Positions 1 to 5,508 are shown, counted from the first letter of the stretch. The stretch is 5,790 bases of DNA from Myxococcales bacterium (GCA_020431135.1 JAGQIT010001253.1:1-5790); one strand, 5' to 3'. Made by a program: numbers and translations. Notes: generated from the letters alone by a model not told the origin.

Positions 1-516
1 GAGCTCCTGCGCGAGCGCCTCGTCGAGGCCGGCCTCGACGTCCGCCCGGCCCAGAGCCGCCTCCACCTCCAGGGCTGGCTCATGGAGCGGTGGGCGGCCA
101 CCTTCGAAGGCCGCGAGCTCTGCCGCGGCGAGTCGCCGCAGATCATCACGGGGGGCGCCGACGCCCTCGACGCGCCCATGGAGGGGCTCGTCTATCTGCG
201 GCGCGCCGCGGACGCGGTGGACGTCGTCCTCTACCTGCCGACGATCGATCCGCGCGGCGCCCTCGAGCCGCCCTCGACGGCCCGCCGCGCCGACGCGAGG
301 CGCTCCCTCGCCGGGCTGCGCGAGCGCGGGTGGTCGATCGACGACTCGTCCGGCGCCGGCTTCCTCGCCCGCCGCGAAGTCCGTGAAGACGAGGACGTCA
401 GGCCGGGGACCTGGCGGGGGATCGCCGCTGACATCGCCGCGCTCCTCGAGGTCCCGGCGGGTCTCGGTCTGCTCTCGAGCCGCGTCGCTCTGGCCCAGCT
501 CCGCACGCCCGCGTGA
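1..516 (+). CDS. Hypothetical protein, 3' part only (5' end outside the window)
   Basis: An open frame runs in from base 1 without a stop and ends at TGA 514-516, giving 171 visible residues. An internal ATG at 82 exists, but the frame upstream of it (ELLRERLVEAGLDVRPAQSR...) reads as protein with the same GC-rich third positions, so I treat the gene as entering from the left rather than starting at 82. The visible part is soluble-looking, rich in Ala, Arg, Leu, Asp and Glu. It has a hydrophobic strand VDVVLYLPTID at about residues 75-85 of the visible part and no cysteine cluster, signal peptide or membrane helix. I do not recognise the family and assign no function. It converges on lipoprotein A, whose stop lies 206 nt downstream. 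Confidence 0.7.
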   Translation, partial: ELLRERLVEAGLDVRPAQSRLHLQGWLMERWAATFEGRELCRGESPQIITGGADALDAPMEGLVYLRRAADAVDVVLYLPTIDPRGALEPPSTARRADARRSLAGLRERGWSIDDSSGAGFLARREVREDEDVRPGTWRGIAADIAALLEVPAGLGLLSSRVALAQLRTPA

Positions 517-545
517 CGGTGCGCCCAGAGGCCCGCGCCCGGGAC

Positions 546-563
546 TCTCGCGCAGCCGCGAGA
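546..563 (+). terminator. Possible terminator hairpin after the first gene
   Basis: A perfect 7-bp inverted repeat, TCTCGCG (546-552) and CGCGAGA (557-563), encloses a 4-nt loop, CAGC. It lies 30 nt after the stop of the first gene, in the gap between two convergent genes. No T-tract follows on either strand, so it is not a classical intrinsic terminator; such tracts are often missing in very GC-rich genomes. The position supports transcript ending or 3'-end protection, but chance hairpins are common at this GC content. Confidence 0.35.
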
Positions 564-708
564 TGTCGGCCCATCAACGCCGGGCTCACGCCGCCATCGG
601 CGGTCCTCTCGGCCTCGCCGGACCGCCGCTGCGAGTCCTGGCGGAAACGAGAGGGGCGATGGGGACCGCTCGCCAGCGACGGCTCGGACTCGCGGGGCTT
701 CTGATTTC

Positions 709-723
709 GGGGACGCCGGCCCC
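709..723 (-). terminator. Weak hairpin at the stop of lipoprotein A
   Basis: GGGG (709-712) and CCCC (720-723) can pair across a 7-nt loop, touching the TAG stop of lipoprotein A on the minus strand. The next minus-strand bases (GAAATCAGAA) are the only AT-rich patch in this gap. With a 4-bp stem and no U-run this is a weak candidate, listed mainly because the same arrangement, a G4/C4 hairpin abutting a stop codon, is much clearer at 5667-5685. Confidence 0.2.
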
Positions 724-1574
724 TAGAGCCGCCGCAGGTACCAGCCGGTGCGCGGGCTGTCGCTGTCGCAGGGCGTGTAGGCCTGGGTGACGACCGCCTC
801 GTAGGTGAAGCCGGCGAAGCTGAGCTGCTTGAAGTTGGCGAGGCCCGGGGCGACGGTCACCGGGTCGCCGCCGTCGACGGTGAAGGCGATGCTGTGGGTG
901 GTCACCGAGCCGCCGCAGCACCAGGCGTCGGCGGCGTCGCAGGAGCAGTCGCGCGGGTTGACGGCCGACGCCGCGAGGCCGGCCGGCGTGAGGCCGCCGG
1001 GCGCCTCCGGGGTGATCGCCGTGGCGATGACGAGCGGCGCCTCCTGATCGACGCGCTTGATCACGAAGCTGCGGCTGCGGCAGACGCCGAGGTCGGTCTT
1101 CGTCTCGTGGGCGATCGTCAGGCACATCTCCTCGGGGACCGCGGTCGACGAGCCGAAGTCGAGGTCGTAGGCGAGGTTGGGATCGCACGACGAGCAGGTG
1201 TCGTCGGTGCAGCGCTCGACCGTCAGGGTGCCGGCCTTGCGCTTGGCGAAGAACTCGAAGGGGACGTCGCAGGTCCCGTAGGTGTCGGCGTCGGCGGCGA
1301 TGTTCAGGGCGAAGGGATCCTCGGCCTCGCAGGCGCCCCCCGTCGTCTCGCTCGCCGTCGTCTCGCCGGTCGTCGTGGTCGTCGTGTCGCTCGTCGTCGA
1401 GGTCGAGGTCGACGTGTCGGTCGTCGTCGTCGTCTCGCCCTCGCTGGCGCTGGTCTGGCTGTCGTCGCCGCTGCACGCGGCGACGCCGAGGGTGAGGCCG
1501 GCGGCTGCGACGAGGGCGGCGACGCGGAGGCTCAGACGGGTGGGGACGAGGGAGCGAGAGCGATCAAAGGCCAT
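723..1574 (-). CDS. Cys-rich outer-membrane lipoprotein with Thr-rich linker (lipoprotein A)
   Basis: A 283-residue predicted lipoprotein of unknown function. ATG at 1574 begins a signal peptide with basic residues (R5, R7, R13, R17), a hydrophobic core at about 18-30 and a lipobox VAAC with lipidated Cys34. Ser at +2 favours the outer membrane. Residues 48-78 form a Thr/Ser linker, probably a flexible stalk. The folded part (82-283) has twelve cysteines (82, 102, 122, 127, 130, 151, 165, 210, 212, 219, 220, 269), enough for six disulfides. Motifs include AHET (155-158), CRSRS (165-169), CSC (210-212), WCCGG (218-222), VTQA (262-265) and GWY (277-279). Most align with lipoprotein B (2492-3463), so the two are paralogues. 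The frame continues upstream to 1688, but that would bury the signal peptide. No clear ribosome binding site precedes the ATG. Lipoprotein status is secure; binding, adhesive or enzymatic roles all remain open. Confidence 0.88.
   Translation of the reverse strand: MAFDRSRSLVPTRLSLRVAALVAAAGLTLGVAACSGDDSQTSASEGETTTTTDTSTSTSTTSDTTTTTTGETTASETTGGACEAEDPFALNIAADADTYGTCDVPFEFFAKRKAGTLTVERCTDDTCSSCDPNLAYDLDFGSSTAVPEEMCLTIAHETKTDLGVCRSRSFVIKRVDQEAPLVIATAITPEAPGGLTPAGLAASAVNPRDCSCDAADAWCCGGSVTTHSIAFTVDGGDPVTVAPGLANFKQLSFAGFTYEAVVTQAYTPCDSDSPRTGWYLRRL
1341..1433 (-). repeat. Low-complexity repeat coding the Thr/Ser linker of lipoprotein A
   Basis: This triplet-like tract reads on the plus strand as runs of GTC/GTG/CTC and codes residues 48-78 of lipoprotein A, mostly Thr and Ser with scattered Asp and Glu. 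It probably forms an extended stalk holding the Cys-rich domain away from the membrane. The repetitive DNA could change length by slippage, so linker length may vary between strains. Confidence 0.7.
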
Positions 1575-1720
1575 GACTGCCGGAAGATACCGCAGGCGCC
1601 GGCCGTCGCAGTGATCTGCCTCCTCGCTTCCCTCGACCGCTCCGACCTGCCCCGACCTGCCCCGGCCTGCCCCCGCCGAGGATTGCATCTGGGGCCTGCG
1701 CGCCCCACACTGCGGCGGCC
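1575..1720. promoter_or_regulatory. Divergent intergenic region between lipoprotein A and the patatin-like gene
   Basis: Promoters for both divergent genes should lie in these 146 nt. On the minus strand, TATCTT at 1589-1584 resembles a -10 box and sits 9 nt before the ATG of lipoprotein A; no good -35 box pairs with it. On the plus strand, TTGCAT (1683-1688) is followed 17 nt later by CACACT (1706-1711), a weak match that would put transcription only a few bases before the GTG at 1721. Neither gene shows a purine-rich ribosome binding site, which would fit very short leaders. A short hairpin, GGGGC/GCCCC (1691-1695 with 1702-1706), lies just before the GTG. The location is well supported; the individual boxes are not. 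Confidence 0.35.
1642..1671. repeat. Three tandem copies of a 10-bp unit between divergent genes
   Basis: CCGACCTGCC occurs twice in direct succession (1642-1661), and a third copy with one change, CCGGCCTGCC, follows (1662-1671). The 10-bp period is about one helical turn, so each unit shows the same DNA face. The site is inside the divergent gap, where it could serve as an operator or simply be a slippage product. Confidence 0.6.
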
Positions 1721-2482
1721 GTGCCCACCCACCGCGACTGGCTCGCCGAGCGCCCCTTCACCCTGGCCCTCAGCGCCGGCTTCTTCGGCTTCTTCGCCCA
1801 CACCGGGCTCCTCGCCGCCCTCGAGGCCGCGGGCCTGCGGCCGCGCCGGGTGATCGGGATCTCGGCCGGGGCCCTCGCCGGCGGGCTCTGGGCGGCGGGC
1901 CTCGAGCCCGACGACCTCGCCGACGAGCTGATCCGCCTGCGCCGCAGCGACTTCTGGGACCCGTCGCTGCCCCTCGGCGGCCTCCTCAAGGGCGACAAGT
2001 TCGCCGCCAAGCTCGACGACCTCCTCAGCGCCCGCGGGGTCCGCGACTTCGCCGAGTGCCGCGTCCCCTTCGCGGCGATCGTCCACGACGTCCTCCGGCG
2101 GCGGCCCGAGGTCGTCGAGGCCGGGCCGCTGGCGCCGGCGATCCAGGCGTCGTGCACCGTGCCGCTGATGTTCCGCCCGCGCCTCGCCCCGGGGGCGCGG
2201 CTCCTCCGGCCGATCTGGGTCGACGGCGGCGTCAGCGATCGCTGGGGCCTCGGCGCCCTCGGCGACGGCGAGCGCGTCCTCTTCCACGCGCTCCCCTCGC
2301 GGAGCGCCCGCTCGCGCCTCGTCCGCGACCAGCCGCTGCCGACCGCCGGCGCCGACCGCCGGGTGATGGTGATCCCTGGCCTGCCGCGCGTCTCGCCCTT
2401 CCGCTTGCCCTACGGCCAGGTCGCCCTCGGCGTCGCCTACGACTACGTCCGCCGCTGGCTCGAGCTGCCGGCGATCGCCTGA
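1721..2482 (+). CDS. Patatin-like phospholipase family protein
   Basis: A 253-residue predicted Ser/Asp lipid acyl hydrolase of the patatin family, probably cleaving acyl esters of phospholipids or other lipids. The catalytic Ser48 lies in the elbow GISAG (46-50), preceded by a hydrophobic strand and followed by a helix (ALAGGLWAAGL), as the family requires. The dyad Asp168 lies in VDGG (167-170). The N-terminal loop is atypical: LSAGFFGFFAHTG (17-29) stands where many members have an LSGGGxRG sequence, so the oxyanion Gly run and its Arg/Lys are altered while the following FAH-G part is kept. No signal peptide or membrane helix is seen, so it should be cytoplasmic or peripheral. GTG 1721 is chosen because it lies ten codons before the first conserved strand; no ribosome binding site is obvious. 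It diverges from lipoprotein A and converges on lipoprotein B, 9 nt away. Family is confident, substrate unknown. Confidence 0.88.
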   Translation: MPTHRDWLAERPFTLALSAGFFGFFAHTGLLAALEAAGLRPRRVIGISAGALAGGLWAAGLEPDDLADELIRLRRSDFWDPSLPLGGLLKGDKFAAKLDDLLSARGVRDFAECRVPFAAIVHDVLRRRPEVVEAGPLAPAIQASCTVPLMFRPRLAPGARLLRPIWVDGGVSDRWGLGALGDGERVLFHALPSRSARSRLVRDQPLPTAGADRRVMVIPGLPRVSPFRLPYGQVALGVAYDYVRRWLELPAIA

Positions 2483-2495
2483 GCGGCGCCGTCAG
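2479..2495. terminator. Imperfect palindrome containing both convergent stop codons
   Basis: CTGA (2479-2482) and TCAG (2492-2495) flank CGGC/GCCG (2484-2491), an almost symmetric 17-bp element. It contains the TGA of the patatin-like gene and the TGA of lipoprotein B on the opposite strand. With only 9 nt between the genes, termination signals for each must lie here or inside the other gene. There is no T-tract, and matching TGA stops in convergent genes create part of the symmetry, so a bidirectional terminator is only a possibility. Confidence 0.25.
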
Positions 2496-3463
2496 CACGA
2501 CAGGAACTGCATATACCACCCTGACTTAAAGGTCAGATCGCCTGCGCAGTCCTTGGCGCCGTCGTGGGCCTGGGTGACGTGGAACGAGAAGCTGCAGCCG
2601 CGGTACTTCATCGCCAGGCCCTGGATGATCGAGTAGTAGGCCGCGCGGTAGTTCTCGCCGACGTCGTTCGTGATCGCGAGGGCGCCGAAGGAGAGCTCGC
2701 CGCCGCAGCACCAGTCGCTCTGCGGCAGGGCGTAGTCCGGGCAGCCCTGGCTCTCGCACGCGCAGGTCGCCCGCTCGGCGGCCTCCTTGACCGTCAGGTC
2801 GGTGAGCGACGGCGGCCCGGCCGGTCGGTGGGCGGCGGCGACGATCTTCGGGGCCGCCGTCCCCGGATCGTCGGCCGCGTCCCAGACCGCGAGCGAGCGC
2901 GTCCGACACTTGCCGACCTCGGCGTCCCACTCGGTCTCGTGCTCGGCGAAGATGCAGTCGCCGAGGTTGCCGAGGATCGCGCTGTACTCCGGCGGGAGGT
3001 CGAGCTCGACCTCGAGGCAGCTGTCGGCGTCGCAGGCGTTGACGTCGACGCAGCGGAAGAAGGTCGGGCTGTTCGGATCGCTGAAGTAGTAGGCGTAGAA
3101 GGAGTCGACGTTGTTCGGCGCCGTGCAGTCGGCCATCGTCAGGTTGTCCCGGGCGACGTCGATGAAGAAGGGGCAGTAGATGTCGCCGGGCGGGCACTCG
3201 AGGGGATCGCCGGTGGTGGTGGTCGTCGTCGCGTCGGTCGTCGCGTCGGTGGTGGTGGTCGTCGTCTCGCTGGTGGTGGTCGTCGTCATGTCGACGGTCG
3301 TCGACGCGGTCGTCGCCTCGCCCGAGCCGCTCTCCGTCTCGAGCCAGCTCGGGTTCCCCTTCGAGCAGCCGCCCAGCGCGGACGCCCCTATCACCACGAG
3401 ACCAAGACCAAGAGGACCAAGAGGACCAAGACCACTAAACCAAGCGCGCATGGGCGCAATCAT
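2492..3463 (-). CDS. Cys-rich outer-membrane lipoprotein with Thr-rich linker (lipoprotein B)
   Basis: A 323-residue predicted lipoprotein of unknown function, paralogous to lipoprotein A (723-1574). The signal peptide has an unusual Gly/Leu/Pro core (residues 11-22) and a lipobox LGGC with lipidated Cys33; Ser at +2 favours the outer membrane. Residues 51-84 form a Thr-rich stalk. The folded part (90-323) has sixteen cysteines. Twelve align with those of A (90, 113, 138, 144, 149, 170, 186, 234, 236, 252, 253, 306); the extra four (97, 241, 290, 323) could add two disulfides, and Cys323 is the last residue. Shared motifs are EHET (174-177), CRTRS (186-190), CAC (234-236), WCCGG (251-255), VTQA (296-299) and GWY (315-317). 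ATG 3463 is used; ATG 3451 in the same frame would also give a workable signal peptide. First and last codons are unusually AT-rich at third positions. It may bind or shape something at the cell surface, but no function can be assigned. Confidence 0.87.
   Translation of the reverse strand: MIAPMRAWFSGLGPLGPLGLGLVVIGASALGGCSKGNPSWLETESGSGEATTASTTVDMTTTTTSETTTTTTDATTDATTTTTTGDPLECPPGDIYCPFFIDVARDNLTMADCTAPNNVDSFYAYYFSDPNSPTFFRCVDVNACDADSCLEVELDLPPEYSAILGNLGDCIFAEHETEWDAEVGKCRTRSLAVWDAADDPGTAAPKIVAAAHRPAGPPSLTDLTVKEAAERATCACESQGCPDYALPQSDWCCGGELSFGALAITNDVGENYRAAYYSIIQGLAMKYRGCSFSFHVTQAHDGAKDCAGDLTFKSGWYMQFLSC
3212..3313 (-). repeat. Low-complexity repeat coding the Thr linker of lipoprotein B
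   Basis: On the plus strand three copies of a (GGT)3-4 block followed by CGTCGTC begin at 3212, 3248 and 3272. On the coding strand they give runs of five or six Thr separated by short Ser/Glu/Asp/Ala breaks (residues 51-84). The repeats look like internal duplications of one block and are a likely site of length variation. Confidence 0.7.
3397..3433 (-). repeat. Short tandem repeat coding the signal-peptide core of lipoprotein B
   Basis: The coding strand repeats a 9-nt unit, GGTCCTCTT, flanked by GGTCTT variants, and codes the Gly-Leu-Pro core of the signal peptide (residues 11-22). Gly, Leu and Pro here use GGT, CTT and CCT almost exclusively, unlike the rest of the gene. The tract is coding, but its regularity suggests growth by slippage. 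Confidence 0.6.
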
Positions 3464-3487
3464 AGCCCATCGCGCGTCTGCATCTGG

Positions 3488-3505
3488 CCTGTCCTCGGTG
3501 ACAGG
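3488..3505 (-). promoter_or_regulatory. Hairpin upstream of lipoprotein B
   Basis: CCTGTC (3488-3493) and GACAGG (3500-3505) pair across a 6-nt loop, 25 nt before the ATG of lipoprotein B on the minus strand. It could be an operator half-site pair or a leader hairpin. No convincing -10/-35 pair is visible nearby. Confidence 0.25.
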
Positions 3506-3514
3506 GAGGCCCTC

Positions 3515-3551
3515 GACCTAGCGGCGGACGTGCGCGGGCGACGGGACCTAG
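3515..3551. repeat. Two GACCTAG direct repeats 30 bp apart upstream of lipoprotein B
   Basis: GACCTAG occurs at 3515-3521 and again at 3545-3551, start to start exactly 30 bp, about three helical turns. Both lie 52-88 nt upstream of the ATG of lipoprotein B. CTAG is scarce in this window, which makes the pair stand out. They may be a regulator's binding sites, but a 7-bp match can arise by chance. Confidence 0.4.
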
Positions 3552-3700
3552 GAGGGGTTCTCCGCGAGCTTGGGCGAGCGCAGGTGCGGGCGCGTGCACT
3601 CGCGCCGCGGACCGTCTCCCGGCGAGGCCCAAGCAGAACGTCGCTCCGCGAGCTCCGCGACGGGCTGCGCGGGAGGGCGCTCTCGCGTGCCCTCGCCGAG

Positions 3701-3733
3701 GGAGGCCGCGAGTCGGAGCCGCGCGATGCCTCC
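3701..3733 (-). terminator. Candidate terminator hairpin after queG
   Basis: GGAGGCCGCG (3701-3710) pairs with CGCG (3722-3725) and GCCTCC (3728-3733), leaving an 11-nt loop and a 2-nt AT bulge: a 10-bp GC-rich stem starting 13 nt after the queG stop. The adjacent palindrome CCCTCG-C-CGAGGG (3690-3702) overlaps its distal side and could form an alternative hairpin. No U-tract follows. The position fits the end of a nudL-queG transcript. Confidence 0.4.
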
Positions 3734-3745
3734 GCGCGCAGCGAC

Positions 3746-4888
3746 TCACTCATGTGCGCCAGGGTCCGCGACCGTGGCGTCAACGGCGACGCCGCGGCGC
3801 TCGCACGCCCACCTCGCCGCGGCCGCGACCTCGACGTCGTCGTCCGCCGCCGCCCGCCGCAGCGCCCCGGCCTCGGCCTCCGTCGCCGGGCCCTCGCGGT
3901 TGCCGAGCGCCAAGAGGGCGTTGCGCCGGAGGTGTCGCCGGGGGATCCGCCGCAGCGCGGTCTTGCGCGCGAGCGCCCGCTGCTGCGACGAGCCGATGTC
4001 GGCGATCGCCACGAGGTCGATCGCCCGCCGGCCGCGGGGCGGCAGATCGATCCACGCCGACGCCGGCGCCCGGAGGCGACGATCGGCGCCGGCGTTGTAG
4101 GGGCAGACCTCCTGGCAGGCGTCGCAGCCGGCGATCCGCTCGCCGATCTTCGCCGCGAGCGCCTCCGGGATCGGCCCGCGCTCCTCGATCGTCAGGTAGG
4201 AGATGCAGCGCCGCGGATCGAGGTCGCCGGGCCCGTCGAAGGCCTGGGTCGGGCAGGCGTCGAGGCAGCGGCGGCAGGCCCCGCAGGCGTCCCAGGGCGC
4301 GCCGGCGATCGCCTTCGCCGCCCCGCGGAGGCCCTCGTCCAGCGGCGCGTCGGTGAGGAGCGAGCCCAGGAGCACATAGCTCCCGAGGCCAGGTACGATC
4401 AGACAGCCGTGCTTGCCGATGAAGCCGAGGCCGGCGAGGGCGGCCGCCGCCCGCTCGAGGAGCGGCTTGGTGTCGACGCAGACCAGCGCGCTGGCGCCGG
4501 GGACGAGCTCGCGCAGGCGCTCGGCGAGCGCGAGGAGGCGGCTGTGGATCACCGTGTGGTAGTCGAGGCTCTGGGCGTAGCGCGCGACCGGCCCGGCCTC
4601 GCCGTCGTAGGGGACGCAGGCGATCAGGACGGTGCGGGCGCCCTCCAGGAGGAGGCGCGGGTCGAGGCGGGCGGCCGCCCCCCGCTCGAGGAATTCCATC
4701 GAGCCCGCCTTGCCCTCGGCGAGGAAGCGCCGGAGGCCGTCGCGGCTGGCCGAAAAGCCAGGATGATCGAGATCGACCGCGCCGAGGTGGAGGAGCCCGA
4801 GCTCGGCCGCGGCCGCCCGCAGGCGCTCGAGGCGATCGACGTCGAGGGGGCGCAGCGGGCCCGCGGCGTTGGGCGGCGGCGTGGTCAC
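3746..4888 (-). CDS. queG: Epoxyqueuosine reductase QueG
   Basis: QueG catalyses the last step of queuosine synthesis in the cytoplasm: cobalamin- and Fe-S-dependent reduction of epoxyqueuosine to queuosine at the wobble base of tRNAs with GUN anticodons. The 380-residue product matches the family's usual length (about 380). Visible marks are RYAQSLDYH (103-111) and VDTKPLLE (138-145), whose Asp139 is the expected catalytic acid. The stretch GFIGKHGCLI (155-164) and two 4Fe-4S motifs follow: Cys202, 205, 208, 212, and Cys228 (RRCISYLT) with 255, 258, 262. Near the end is a HEAT-like repeat (RRNALLALGN, 321-330). GTG 4888 is chosen because it overlaps the nudL stop as GTGA and gives the family length. 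The frame runs on to 5005, but only by running deep into nudL. There is no ribosome binding site before the GTG, so translation probably depends on nudL. All cluster cysteines are present and the enzyme should be active. Confidence 0.95.
   Translation of the reverse strand: MTTPPPNAAGPLRPLDVDRLERLRAAAAELGLLHLGAVDLDHPGFSASRDGLRRFLAEGKAGSMEFLERGAAARLDPRLLLEGARTVLIACVPYDGEAGPVARYAQSLDYHTVIHSRLLALAERLRELVPGASALVCVDTKPLLERAAAALAGLGFIGKHGCLIVPGLGSYVLLGSLLTDAPLDEGLRGAAKAIAGAPWDACGACRRCLDACPTQAFDGPGDLDPRRCISYLTIEERGPIPEALAAKIGERIAGCDACQEVCPYNAGADRRLRAPASAWIDLPPRGRRAIDLVAIADIGSSQQRALARKTALRRIPRRHLRRNALLALGNREGPATEAEAGALRRAAADDDVEVAAAARWACERRGVAVDATVADPGAHE
4885..4888 (-). promoter_or_regulatory. GTGA stop/start overlap coupling nudL to queG
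   Basis: Read on the minus strand, 4888-4885 is GTGA: the GTG start of queG shares two bases with the TGA stop of nudL. The 20 nt before it (GCCTCGAGCTCCAGCCGCGA) has no purine-rich ribosome binding site. Both facts point to translation of queG by ribosomes finishing nudL. Confidence 0.75.
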
Positions 4889-5484
4889 GGTCGCGGCTGG
4901 AGCTCGAGGCGCTCGAGGAGATCGTAGACCATCCGCGCGGTCGCCCCCCAGAGGGGCGGGTCGTGGATCGCGAACTCGTGGAGGTCGTAGTGCCGCCCCT
5001 GCCACTCGGCGCTGCCGCGGTGGGTGTAGCGCCCGGGATCGCTGAGGACCCGCAGGCTCGGCGTCAGCGCGCCCGCCACCTCGCCGCCGACGCTCCAGCG
5101 CGGCTCCCAGGGGGCGACGACGCGGGCGACGAAGGGGACGATGAGGAAGCCGCTCGGGGTCGGCACCGCCCCGAGGCGGCCGAGCACCCGGACCAGGCGG
5201 CGATCGAGCGCGACCTCCTCCTCGGCCTCGCGGAGCGCGGTGTCGAGGAGGTCGCGGTCGCCGGGCTCCGGCTTGCCGCCGGGGAAGGCGAGCTGACCGG
5301 CGTGCTTGCGCAGCGAACCCGAGCGCTCGATGAGGAGGAGGCGCGGCCCCTCGTCGGGCTCGCGCGCCGGCAGGATCGGGGCGAGGACCGCGGCGTAGCG
5401 GAGCGGCGCGGGATCCGGGAGGGGATCCGCGACCCTGTCGAGGCGGGCGCCGAGGTCGAGCGGCAGGTCGTAGAGCGAGGCCAC
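4885..5484 (-). CDS. nudL: Nudix hydrolase, probable CoA pyrophosphatase (NudL-like)
   Basis: This 199-residue Nudix hydrolase is predicted to cleave coenzyme A or acyl-CoA to 4'-phosphopantetheine derivatives and adenosine 3',5'-bisphosphate, using Mg2+ or Mn2+ in the cytoplasm. It carries the extra motif that marks the CoA subfamily just before the Nudix box: LLIERS at 50-55, then LRKHAGQLAFPGG at 58-70. The box continues through Asp76 to REAEEEVAL (85-93), with metal-binding Glu86, Glu89 and Glu90. The Gly usual near its end is Ala92, a change I also recall in E. coli NudL. The C-terminal LWGATARMVYDLLE (178-191) is also typical. Length is close to E. coli NudL (about 190). GTG 5484 is the only plausible start in frame; a weak GGGCCG precedes it. 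It is followed by queG with a GTGA overlap. Subfamily is confident from the motif; natural substrate is inferred. Confidence 0.92.
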   Translation of the reverse strand: MASLYDLPLDLGARLDRVADPLPDPAPLRYAAVLAPILPAREPDEGPRLLLIERSGSLRKHAGQLAFPGGKPEPGDRDLLDTALREAEEEVALDRRLVRVLGRLGAVPTPSGFLIVPFVARVVAPWEPRWSVGGEVAGALTPSLRVLSDPGRYTHRGSAEWQGRHYDLHEFAIHDPPLWGATARMVYDLLERLELQPRP

Positions 5485-5508
5485 CGGCCCGGCGATGATG
5501 GCACAGAC

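Noticed and set aside
586..1476. Minus-strand open frame of 296 codons over lipoprotein A
   Set aside because: It is an alternate frame of the real lipoprotein gene, giving long His/Arg/Asp-rich low-complexity sequence with no signal peptide or domain.
1575..1688. N-terminal extension of lipoprotein A to a start at 1688
   Set aside because: It would place the lipoprotein signal peptide 38 residues into the protein. The ATG at 1574 gives a normal signal peptide and lipobox at Cys34.
1532..2287. Minus-strand frame of 251 codons opposite the patatin-like gene
   Set aside because: The plus-strand frame has the GISAG and VDGG patatin motifs; this one is Glu/Ala/Arg-rich with no motif.
2521..2536. 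Inverted repeat CTGAC/GTCAG with a 6-nt loop just past the patatin stop
   Set aside because: It lies within the coding end of lipoprotein B and has only a 5-bp stem. It might help end the patatin transcript, but nothing else supports it.
3643..3660. Tandem duplication of GCTCCGCGA
   Set aside because: Two copies of a 9-mer in very GC-rich non-coding DNA; too short and too likely by chance to interpret.
3464..3745. Possible small gene or tRNA in the gap between queG and lipoprotein B
   Set aside because: Frames here give Arg/Ser/Pro-rich sequence with no motif or plausible start, and no tRNA T-arm (GGTTCRANNCC-like) or cloverleaf was found. Only short repeats and hairpins are listed.
2564..4927. 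A 787-codon plus-strand open frame
   Set aside because: It lies antisense to lipoprotein B and queG, both clearly recognisable. Its translation is Arg/Ala/Gly-rich without motifs, as expected for an antisense frame of GC-rich genes.
4889..5005. N-terminal extension of queG to 5005
   Set aside because: It overlaps nudL by about 120 nt and adds an Arg/Pro-rich tail not expected in QueG. GTG 4888 gives 380 residues and the GTGA junction.
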